Assembly: GCF_040958095.1 (NCBI RefSeq)
Contig: NC_091175.1
Location: 17,504,942 to 17,568,941, forward strand
Length of the DNA stretch: 64,000 nucleotides
Direction of reading: 5' to 3'
Source: Procambarus clarkii
Lineage: Eukaryota; Arthropoda; Malacostraca; Decapoda; Cambaridae
Shown: positions 54,303-64,000 of the stretch, piece by piece
How positions within the stretch are numbered: position 1 is the first letter of the stretch
How the letters are laid out: each line of letters opens with the position of its first letter
Notes under the pieces: generated by a model
What the model saw: only the letters and a program-made list of their open reading frames with translations
Databases searched by the model: none
What the model was told of the DNA's origin: nothing
Program-made: the position numbers and the translations under genes

Positions 54303-54640
54303 TCATGGACAGCATCAGCAGCATCAGCAGAGACAGCAGCATCAGCAGAGACAGCAGCATCAGCAGCATCAGCAGAGACAGCAGCATCAGCAGAGGCAGC
54401 AGCATTAGCAGCATCAGCAGCATTAGCAGCATCAGCAGAGACAGCAGCATCAGCAGAGACAGCAGCATCAGCAGAGACAGCAGCATCAGCAGAGACAGCA
54501 GCATTAGCAGCATCAGCAGCATCAGCAGAGACAGCAGCATTAGCAGCATCAGCAGAGACAGCAGCATTAGCAGCATCAGCAGACAAAGCAGCATCACTAG
54601 CAGCATCAGCAGAGACAGCAGCATCACTAGCATCCTCTCT
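54303..54640. repeat. CAGCAT/CAGAGA trinucleotide-based array
   Basis: Blocks of CAGCATCAGCAGAGACAG with ATTAGCAG variants; units are multiples of 3 (9, 12 and 21 bp). Frames read Ser-Ile-Ser or Ala-Ser-Ala on + and Met-Leu-Leu on -, all by-products. Confidence 0.9.
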
Positions 54641-54955
54641 CCACCCCGCCTTATCCCCAAGGCTGAGACAGCTGCTAAGACATTTAGAGATAAGGTTAAA
54701 TGTCTCGCAGAATGATTGATAACCTTTTGCTAAAAAAGAATAAGGCGGTTGTGTGTGCGCGAACTGCTTCATTCATTCATTCATCCGGGCTCGGATATTC
54801 TCGCGATCGCTAGGGCGCTTTCGCGATCCGTTGCAAGTTTTTCCGCGATTCCACGCAAAGTTTACGAGGTTCTGCGCGCGATATTGCTGTGATTTATAAG
54901 TTATTGGTCTCATTGGTAAGTTTGTTGCGATATTATGATAGTTGTTGCTTGATAC
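54641..54955. other. CpG-richer anonymous sequence
   Basis: Contains four TCGCGAT/CGCGAT-type motifs at 54800-54850 and GCGCGCG at 54874-54880. No gene is recognised. Confidence 0.4.
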
Positions 54956-54959
54956 TGTT

Positions 54960-56300
54960 CGCGGTTTTGGCGATGGTGGGCAAGTTTTGGCGATGGTGGA
55001 CAAGTTTTGGCGATGGTGGACAAGTTTTGGCGATGGTGGGCACGTTTTGGCGATGGTGGGCACGTTTTGGCGATGGTGGGCAAGTTTTGGCGATGGTGGG
55101 CACGTTTTGGCGATGGTGGGCACGTTTTGGCGATGGTGGGCAAGTTTTGGCGATGGTGGGCACGTTTTGGCGATGGTGGGCAAGTTTTGGCGATGGTGGG
55201 CACGTTTTGGCGATGGTGGGCACGTTTTGGCGATGGTGGGCACGTTTTGGCGATGGTGGGCACGTTTTGGCGATGGTGGGCACGTTTTGGCGATGGTGGG
55301 CACGTTTTGGCGATGGTGGGCACGTTTTGGCGATGGTGGGCACGTTTTGGCGATGGTGGGCACGTTTTGGCGATGGTGGGCACGTTTTGGCGATGGTGGG
55401 CAAGTTTTGGCGATGGTGGGCAAGTTTTGGCGATGGTGGACAAGTTTTGGCGATAGTGGGCACGTTTTGGCGATGGTGGGCACGTTTTGGCGATGGTGGG
55501 CACGTTTTGGCGATGGTGGGCACGTTTTGGCGATGGTGGGCACGTTTTGGCGATGGTGGGCACGTTTTGGCGATGGTGGGCACGTTTTGGCAATGGTGGG
55601 CACGTTTTGGCGATGGTGGACACGTTTTGGCGATGGTGGACACGTTTTGGCAATGGTGGGCACGTTTTGGCGATGGTGGGCACGTTTTGGCGATGGTGGG
55701 CACGTTTTGGCGATGGTGGGCACGTTTTGGCGATGGTGGACACGTTTTGGCGATGGTGGACACGTTTTGGCAATGGTGGGCACGTTTTGGCGATGGTGGA
55801 CAAGTTTTGGCGATGGTGGGCAAGTTTTGGCGATGGTGGGCAAGTTTTGGCGATGGTGGGCAAGTTTTGGCGAAGGTGGACAAGTTTTGGCGATGGTGGG
55901 CACGTTTTGGCGATGGTGGGCACGTTTTGGCGATGGTGGGCACGTTTTGGCGATGGTGGGCACGTTTTGGCAATGGTGGGCACGTTTTGGCGATGGTGGA
56001 CACGTTTTGGCGATGGTGGACACGTTTTGGCAATGGTGGGCACGTTTTGGCGATGGTGGACAAGTTTTGGCGATGGTGGGCAAGTTTTGGCGATGTTGGG
56101 CACGTTTTGGCGATGGTGGGCAAGTTTTGGCGATGGTGGGCAAGTTTTGGCGATGGTGGGCAAGTTTTGGCGATGGTGGGCAAGTTTTGGCGATGGTGGG
56201 CAAGTTTTAGCGATGGTGGGCAAGTTTTGGCGATGGTGGGCAAGTTTTGGCGATGGTGGACAAGTTTTGGCGATGCTATGCAAGTTTTGGCGATGCTATG
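54960..56300. repeat. 20-bp minisatellite, 67 units in strict register
   Basis: Unit CACGTTTTGGCGATGGTGGG with CAAG/CACG, GGAC/GGGC and GCAATGG variants. No unit-length change occurs over 1.3 kb. A GCAATGG-GGGC-GGAC-GGAC-GCAATGG pattern recurs at about 55580, 55700 and 55960, showing block duplication. Because no reading of the unit gives a stop, long frames open on both strands. Confidence 0.97.
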
Positions 56301-56495
56301 TAAAATTCTTAACCACCAATAAATAGTTTTATGCTCTCTTTGGTGAATAATTAAATCTTAAATCTATTATTAAACATTCTCGGCAGAAGACAATTATTTT
56401 TTGTTAATATAAACTCATTTTTAGTCTGACGCAACGCCTGAACGCGTTTCGTAATAACTTACTACATTTTCAAAGACTTTAGTTTACACACACAA

Positions 56496-56618
<123 letters not shown>

Positions 56619-56651
56619 TCACGAAAATAAACACGTGATTAAAAATGTGAC

Positions 56652-57016
56652 AGTGTCAGACCACGGAGGAAAATTGAAACAGGAATTTCCTTAAGTACTT
56701 TCGTATATTAATACATCTTCAGAAGGAGTGGTTTTACAGGTCGAGTACTGGACATAAATAGGCAGGAGAGAATAGTGGAGTGAGGTGAGGTACAATACAT
56801 GGACACTGCAGAGGGCCTATTGGCCCATCCGATGCAGCAACCACACACAGGCCCACACATGGATAATTATAGCATAAAATAGTAAATATTTACAATGAAT
56901 TAGTGAGACAAATGTGTTCCAATGATCCTACTTAAACCACTCCTTCTGAAGATGTATTATTATACGAAAGTACTTAAGGAAATTCCTGTTTCAATTTTCC
57001 TCCGTGGTCTGATACA
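56652..57016. mobile_element. 365-bp inverted-repeat element between (AT)n runs
   Basis: About 80-bp arms: left GTGTCAGACCACGGAGGAAA ... TCTTCAGAAGGAGTGG, right CCACTCCTTCTGAAGATG ... CTCCGTGGTCTGATAC. The centre has GGGCCTATTGGCCCATCCGA. The CTTCAGAAGG/TACGAAAGTACTT block resembles a retroelement 3' end present in opposite orientations, but no coding part is seen. Confidence 0.75.
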
Positions 57017-57018
57017 GT

Positions 57019-57020
<2 letters not shown>

Positions 57021-57101
<81 letters not shown>
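57021..57101. repeat. (AT)n
   Basis: AT run to the right of the inverted-repeat element. Confidence 0.95.
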
Positions 57102-57104
<3 letters not shown>

Positions 57105-57216
57105 TCAGGGCCGGTGGCACTCATCAGGGCCTGGGACATGCAGTTGATGGCGTTCCTGGCACTAATTTAAGTAAAATTCCATACGAGATATTCATCTTTA
57201 TGGCTAGCACAGCATC

Positions 57217-57221
<5 letters not shown>

Positions 57222-57304
<83 letters not shown>
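57222..57304. repeat. (GT)n
   Basis: GT run; no LINE terminus is recognised beside it. Confidence 0.95.
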
Positions 57305-57306
<2 letters not shown>

Positions 57307-57374
57307 TAGGAGGGATCGACAGGGGGGGGGGGGAGAGGAAATATTGACAATAAACACAAACATAAAAAAAAAGA

Positions 57375-57660
57375 ATGGAAGGTTAAGACTGAGATGAGTC
57401 CTAGAGATGTTAAGTCACTTTCTGTTCACCTTAAGAGTGAACACGGAATGAACGCGAGGAGCAGGTGGTAGAAGCCAACCCCATTCATAAGCTGATTGAT
57501 GGATTGATAAAGATTAAGCCACCCAAAAGGTGGCACGGGCATGAATAGCCCCGTAAGTGGTACAAATTTTTTTGTTCAGTGTTTCATAAACTCTACAAGC
57601 AGGTGTATATATATACGACAGGTCAGGAGTCATTGTTTTACACCAACTGATCAGTAGAAA
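57375..57660 (+). pseudogene. decayed LINE C-terminal remnant with an insertion
   Basis: TGGAAGGTTAAGACTGAGATG, in pieces, and GAGTCCTAGAGATGTTAAGTC correspond to the [14 protein letters not shown] codons, and GTAGAAGCCAACCCCATTCAT to VEANTIH. A fragment with AAGCCACCCAAAAGGTGGCA and GGCATGAATAGCCCCGTAAG (57485-57570) interrupts it before GACAGGTCAGGAGTCATTG, which matches the last codons of the 27831 subfamily. Confidence 0.6.
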
Positions 57661-58265
<605 letters not shown>

Positions 58266-58267
58266 CG

Positions 58268-59862
58268 TGTCCTGCTGCTGTTCACCTGTGTTCTCTTTGT
58301 TCACCTGTGTCCCCTTGTTCATCTGTGTCCCCTTGTTCACCTGTGTCCCCCTTGTTCACCTGTGTCCCCCATGTTCACCTGTCTCCCCTTGTTCATCTGT
58401 GTCCCCCCTTGTTCACCTGTGTCCCCCATGTTCACCTGTGTCCCCCATGTTCACCTGTCTCCCCTTGTTCACCTGTGACCCCTTGTTCACCTGTGTCCCC
58501 TTGTTCACCTGTGTCCCCCTTGTTCACCTGTGTCCCCTTGTTCACCTGTGTCCCTCATGTTCACCTGTGTCCCCCATGTTCACCTGTGTCCCCCATGTTC
58601 ACCTGTGTCCCCTTGTTCACCTGTGTCCCCCATGTTCACCTGTCTCCCCTTGTTCATCTGTGTCCCCCCTTGTTCACCTGTGTCCCCTTGTTCACCTGTG
58701 CCCCCTTGTTCATCTGTGTCCCCCCTTGTTCACCTGTGTCCCCTTGTTCACCTGTGTCCACTTGTTCACCTGTGTTCTCTTTGTTCACCTGTGTCCCCTT
58801 GTTCACCTGTGTCCCCCATGTTCACCTGTGTCCACTTGTTCACCTGTGTTCTCTTTGTTCACCTGTGTCCCCTTGTTCACCTGTGTCCCCCCTTGTTCAC
58901 CTGTGTCCACTTGTTCACCTGTGTCCACTTGTTCACCTGTGTTCTCTTTGTTCACCTGTGTCCCCTTGTTCACCTGTGTTCCCCATGTTCACCTGTGTCC
59001 ACCTGTGTCCACTTGTTCACCTGTGTTCTCTTTGTTCACCTGTGTCCCCTTGTTCACCTGTGTCCCCCATGTTCACCTGTGTCCCCTTGTTCACCTGTGT
59101 CCCCTTGTTCACCTGTGTCCCCCATGTTCACCTGTGTCCCCTTGTTCACCTGTGTCCCCCATGTTCACCTGTGTCCCCTTGTTCACCTGTGTCCCCTTGT
59201 TCACCTGTGTCCCCCGTGTTCACCTGTGTCTCATTGTTCACCTGTGTCCCCCATGTTCACCTGTGTCCCCTTGTTTACCTGTGTCCCCCATGTTCACCTG
59301 TGTCCCCCATGTTCACCTGTGTCCCCTTGTTCACCTGTGTCCACTTGTTCATCCTGTGTCCCCTTGTTCACCTGTGTCCCCCATGTTCACCTGTGTCCCC
59401 CATGTTCACCTGTGTCCCCCATGTTCACCTGTGTCCCCCATGTTCACCTGTATCCCCTTGTTCACCTGTGTCCTCCATGTTCACCTGTGTCCCCCATGTT
59501 CACCTGTGTCCCCCATGTTCACCTGTGTCCCCCATGTTCACCTGTGTCCCCCATGTTCACCTGTATCCCCTTGTTCACCTGTGTCCCCCATGTTCACCTG
59601 TGTCCCCATGTTCACCTGTGTCCCCTTGTTCACCTGTGTCCCCCATGTTCACCTGTGTCCCCCATGTTCACCTGTGTCCCCCATGTTCACCTGTGTCCCC
59701 CATGTTCACCTGTGTCCCCCATGTTCACCTGTGTCCCCCATGTTCACCTGTGTCCCCCTTGTTCACCTGTGTCCCCCATGTTCACCTGTGTCCCCCATGT
59801 TCACCTGTGTCCCCCATGTTCACCTGTGTCCCCCATGTGCACCTGTGTCCCCCATGTTCTAT
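58268..59862. repeat. 19-21-bp minisatellite (GTTCACCTGTGTCCCCCAT), about 80 units
   Basis: Two main variants, CCCCTTGTTC and CCCCCATGTTC, plus CCACTTG and TTCTCTTTG variants. The left half is mixed; the right half is dominated by CCCCCATG. Three + frames of 500-720 codons are by-products. Confidence 0.97.
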
Positions 59863-59939
59863 CATCTGTTAATTTACATAGACTTCCTCTATACATTTTG
59901 ATTATTTTCCTCCGGATGTATCCAGTTCATACATTTACT

Positions 59940-60675
59940 ATGTATCCACTTGTATGTATCCACTTGTATGTATCCACTTGTATGTATCCACTTGTATGTA
60001 TCCACTTGTATGTATCCACTTGTATGTATCCACTTGTATGTATCCACTTGCATGTATCCACTTGTATGTATCCACTTGCATGTATCCACTTGTATGTATC
60101 CACTTGTATGTATCCACTTGTATGTATCCACTTGTATGTATCCACTTGTATGTATCCACTTGTATGTATGTGTATGTATCCACTTGTATGTATCCACTTG
60201 TATGTATCCACTTGCATGTATCCACTTGTATGTATCCACTTGTATGTATCCACTTGCATGTATCCACTTGTATGTATCCACTTGCATGTATCCACTTGTA
60301 TGTATCCACTTGCATGTATCCACTTGTATGTATCCACTTGCATGTATCCACTTGTATGTATCCACTTGCATGTATCCACTTGCATGTATCCACTTGCATG
60401 TATCCACTTGTATGTATCCACTTGTATGTATCCACTTGTATGTATCCACTTGTATGTATCCACTTGTATGTATCCACTTGTATGTATCCACTTGTATGTA
60501 TCCACTTGTATGTATCCACTTGTATGTATCCACTTGTATGTATCCACTTGCATGTATCCACTTGTATGTATCCACTTGTATGTATCCACTTGTATGTATC
60601 CACTTGCATGTATCCACTTGTATGTATCCACTTGCATGTATCCACTTGTATGTATCCACTTGCATGTATCCACGT
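59940..60675. repeat. 14-bp minisatellite (TGTATCCACTTGTA), about 52 units
   Basis: Units TGTATCCACTTGTA and TGTATCCACTTGCA. It starts 80 bp after the previous array ends. One unit near 60165 has lost its CCACT part. Confidence 0.97.
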
Positions 60676-60972
60676 TATACATTTACCATTACTAGTGCCC
60701 AGCTTATATTTGCGATTTACATTTATAATGTTTTGTGAAGTGTTTACTATTGTTTACATGTAAATTATTTACTACGGAGTTAAGGGAGCACAAAATAAGT
60801 AACTGTTTTCACTTAGATTTAATTATGTATCGGGTAAAGTAATTGTGAGGCAGGAAGGGACTATCAAGGGGAAAGCGCCAAGCCATTACGCATGAACAGC
60901 ATAGAACAAAAAGCTGGGACTGAACATCGACACGAGGAACAATGGAACAAAAAAGGTGGGACATAAGCTGTG
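60676..60972. other. AT-rich sequence with SINE remnant
   Basis: 60866-60896 has TATCAAGGGGAAAGCGCCAA and GCCATTACG, the tail end of a minus-strand GACGGTAGAGCG-family SINE. Otherwise nothing. Confidence 0.5.
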
Positions 60973-61050
60973 CTGTTGTTTAAGATTCAGCTAACTCGGA
61001 ACAAAAGTTGAAAGCAGCACGGGGTATGGTGATCCCGTAGTGGACTATAA
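60973..61050 (+). repeat. dispersed repeat (GCACGGGCTATGG family), third copy
   Basis: TGTTGTTTAAGATTCAGCTA, GGAACAAAAGTTG and GCAGCACGGGGTATGGTGAT, then CCCGTAGTGGAC. Confidence 0.6.
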
Positions 61051-61690
61051 GTAGCGCGCGTGTGTCGTATAGGTGCCTAGATGATATTGAGCCTTCAAGG
61101 GTGACTTGAAGCAGAGTAGGTGGTATAACTCCCTCTCTCCGACCCTCCAACACTCCCTCTCACCCTCCCAAGTCCTCCTGGACCCTCCCTAGCCGACAAA
61201 AAAAGCCTAAGATGCAGATTTCAGACGCGGAGGACACAGTGGGGGGTGGGGGGGGGGAGAGACGGCAGCGCCACGGTGGCAGCGGCGGCAATCTCATGTA
61301 TCATCATTACTGTGTGGTTCATCTTGTCTAGTGTCGCTTCTTGGTTCCAAAAGCCCCAACCCCCCGTTTTCTGTTTGGACTATGTTTAAGCGGGTATGGG
61401 ACTGTTTTTTTTTTTTTTGCTTCCTGGTTTTGTCTTTTTTCTTGATCTGGACAACAATTGGTTAATTTTTTTTTAGGTGTTATTCATACTGGATTGTCTT
61501 ATTCTGTTGTTTTTTTTTTGGGGGGGGGGGCCTTTGTAATTATTTGTGTTTTATATACTTTATTTTTTTAGTTATGTTAAGATTAATTTATGTAATTTAT
61601 TTTATTTATTTTAGGTTAATTTACGTTTGTACACAAACGCGAAAATATACACAAAAAATCAAACTGTAGTTAAACATGCACATTAATACA
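61051..61690. other. no gene; G-run, poly-T
   Basis: G-rich GGGGGGTGGGGGGGGGA at 61240-61257, several T-runs (61406-61418, 61511-61520), then AT-rich DNA. Nothing coding is recognised. Confidence 0.5.
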
Positions 61691-61716
61691 CGCACGCACG
61701 CACGCACGCACACACA

Positions 61717-61800
<84 letters not shown>
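61690..61800. repeat. (ACGC)n then (AC)n
   Basis: ACGC steps, then a pure AC run. No LINE terminus adjoins it. Confidence 0.95.
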
Positions 61801-61801
<1 letters not shown>

Positions 61802-62050
61802 CCTAATCTGTATATTTAGCCCACAAAGCTAACCCCACATCCTAATTAGTAGTGAATTAATTTCCAGTCATTAACCCTTAATAAAATTAAAACAAATTAT
61901 CTGTTTGTTGCTTGCCGCCCTTGATTAAATCACCCACTTAGTTGCCACCAAGAAATTTGTTGAGTATCCCCTCTATAATTATTTTTTAATAAATGACCTC
62001 AACACCCAGGGGAAACTCTTGTAAACATTGCTTCCCTGTTGTGTCAGTCG
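61801..62050. other. AT-rich anonymous sequence
   Basis: No recognisable feature. Confidence 0.45.
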
Positions 62051-62190
62051 CCCGGAGCCCTGTGGTGCAGCGATCACTGTTCGCGACTCGCAAAGCGCAG
62101 GATTCCCCCCCCCCCCCGAGCGATGTGCTAGAAAAACGGTTAGGGGCCATGCTTTCTTTTCATCTGATGCACCTGTTCACCTAGTCAGCC
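62050..62190 (+). mobile_element. diverged SINE
   Basis: Head-like GCCCTGTGGTGCAGCGATCA, a damaged B-box area with a C-run, then CTTTCTTTTCATCTGATGCA and CCTGTTCACCTAG, the same body block as at 38805-38835. Confidence 0.45.
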
Positions 62191-62696
62191 AGAAACACAG
62201 GTATGCTGGGAAGTTTTAGGGAATTGTTGAAGGCTGCATCCGGACTTTGCTTTAATCGTTGTCTCAGACTTGAAGACTTACAAAGACTTATTAAACAATG
62301 TGGCTGATGACCGCTCCTCTATTCACAAAGTTCCCCTAAGAACAACTACGCTTCTAAACATACTTTAATTACTAACAAATACAAAGCAAGGACAGAGATC
62401 GACTAAGAAATGTATACTCCTAAAAAAAAAAATTACGAGACTCACCCGCAACAGAAAACGGCGTCATAACAGAAGCTAACTGTTCGTCGCATCAACACCA
62501 GAAGGGTGAGAAACGCGAACAACGGGCACGAGAGGACCGGCCTAATGTGCCCATGTGGCCTAGCACTATCCAGCCTCTCTTGCCAGCCCCCCCCCCCCTT
62601 CCTTAACAACGTAAAAAATGCAGTTGTTTTGCCTAACCAGAAACCTTAGTAGAACCCAAGCAACCTACCTAACCTTTCCATATACCTTTCAGTGTG
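62191..62696. other. no gene recognised
   Basis: Anonymous sequence with a C-run at 62588-62598. Confidence 0.45.

Positions 62697-62697
<1 letters not shown>

Positions 62698-62735
<38 letters not shown>
62698..62735. repeat. (AT)n
   Basis: Short AT run. Confidence 0.95.
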
Positions 62736-62740
<5 letters not shown>

Positions 62741-63185
62741 GGACTTTTCAGTTGCATATATGCCTGGGGACCATTCAGGCTTGTTCGCATATATATACCT
62801 CAGTCCTGGCCACAGGATTCATCACAGCATCTCCATACGAAACCGGTACATCTTTTACAAATGACAGCGACATAAACACTCCTGTTTGCTTGTATTGGAC
62901 AGTTTACTGGAGCTCGAGTCTTCACAACCCAGAGGTCATGGTTGTTATAAACAACCTGGTAGTTCCTTGGACCTCATAACCTGTTAGCTTTAGCAACAAG
63001 AACAAGGACAAACTGTAGACAAGGACAATCAAATCAAGAGCAACAAAAGTGATCCCCCCCCCTCCCTGGTCATCTTCAGGCATAAACAAACACAGGAATA
63101 TGTTAACAAACACAGCAACAGCGTGTATCAACAAGGACACTGTAGACAATATGTTTATGTAATCATTTCTCTTGTAACTACCCCC
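62736..63185. other. anonymous sequence, possible MITE decay product
   Basis: GGTACATCTTTTACAAATGAC and ATGGTTGTTATAAACAACCT, in pieces, loosely recall the foldback MITE interior. Too weak to call. Confidence 0.3.
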
Positions 63186-63189
63186 CTTA

Positions 63190-63267
63190 ACTCCCTCCCT
63201 CCCTCTCTCTTTCTCCCTCCCTCCCTCTCTCTTTCTCCCTCCCTCTCTCTCTCTACTTCCTCCCTCC

Positions 63268-63302
<35 letters not shown>

Positions 63303-63313
63303 TGTCTCTCTCT

Positions 63314-63352
<39 letters not shown>

Positions 63353-63355
63353 CCT

Positions 63356-63452
<97 letters not shown>

Positions 63453-63456
63453 CCTC
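63190..63456. repeat. (CT)n / CCCT array
   Basis: CT repeat with CTCCCTCCCTC blocks. Confidence 0.95.
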
Positions 63457-63768
63457 CATCTCTTCCCCCCTTCCTTATATCTCTCCCTCCCTGCTGTCAT
63501 TATATTCCCTTCCTTTTTCCCCCTTCCTTCCCTCCTTATATTCCTCCCTCCCTATATTCTCCCCTTCCCTTCGATAAGACACATGAAACATACAAACAAA
63601 CAAACAAACAAGCAAACAACAACACTTCCTGGAAGAGTCAGTGCGCAAGCTTATGCATTTTTTTTTTTGTAATGTTTTTTGTTGTTTGATGACTTTCCCT
63701 GACAGACTCGGGGCGCAGGTTGTTTGTTCTTGTTTGTCTTTGTTTGTTGTGTTTGGTAGTCTTAAAGC

Positions 63769-63770
<2 letters not shown>
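63457..63770. other. C/T-rich sequence, (AAAC)n, no gene
   Basis: CCTTCC-rich to about 63570, then AAACAAACAAAC at 63593-63620 and GTTTGTT steps at 63720-63752. These last two are complementary in type. Confidence 0.55.

Positions 63771-64000
<230 letters not shown>

Noticed and set aside
54773-56326. Several 280-477-codon frames on both strands
   Set aside because: By-product of a 20-bp unit that has no stop in any reading. The same residues appear in different frames.

Overview
The window looks like intergenic DNA from a large, repeat-rich arthropod genome, most likely a decapod crustacean (crayfish or lobster type). That assignment is inference. It rests on very dense (AC)n, (GA)n and (AT)n microsatellites, tRNA-derived SINEs with a shared 3' domain, CR1/Jockey-type LINEs, and runs of the arthropod telomere-like motif TTAGG inside a small DNA transposon. 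I found no host protein-coding gene and no rRNA that I can support. A 500-base run of N (8501-9000) is an assembly gap.

Layout. 1-8500: mostly anonymous AT-rich sequence with a CCA-type trinucleotide array (2222-2985), four copies of a 260-bp foldback MITE and SINE pieces. 9001-12790: a 30-bp minisatellite, then SINEs in both orientations. 12790-14270: a decayed LINE with a SINE nested in it. 14400-19800: hairpin elements, a TTAGG-bearing MITE sitting in (AT)n, and SINEs. 19860-24290: 30-bp, 40-bp and 27-29-bp minisatellites, and LINE 3' ends joined to (AC)n. 26080-31410: the best-preserved LINE region, including a 715-codon ORF2 fragment with a complete reverse transcriptase core. 31490-37005: several minisatellites, ending in a 2.8-kb array of a 20-bp unit. 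38450-43150: SINEs, decayed LINEs, a second TTAGG MITE in (AT)n, and LINE 3' ends on the minus strand. 43160-51910: a long run of minisatellites (15, about 31, 21, 28, 51, 34 and 22 bp units) and a 387-bp palindromic element. 52190-64000: (CT)n/(GA)n arrays, a minus-strand LINE remnant, a CAG-like array, a 20-bp array of 67 units, a 19-21-bp array, a 14-bp array and terminal (GA)n. By hand tally, simple and tandem repeats make up about 20 kb, close to a third of the window.

How the parts interact. The LINE family ends in a short terminal motif, AACTAGGTGAGTAC, that runs straight into (AC)n. Several LINE copies begin, 5'-truncated, directly inside the (AC)n tail of another copy, giving head-to-tail LINE-(AC)n-LINE chains on both strands. 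This is the most notable pattern here: it suggests the LINE both makes and targets (AC)n. A second theme is that several unrelated minisatellites, and the LINE terminus, carry a splice-donor-like AG|GTGAG or AG|GTAAG core, in two arrays directly after a pyrimidine tract. Most long open frames in the window are by-products of tandem repeats whose unit lacks stops, and should not be read as genes.
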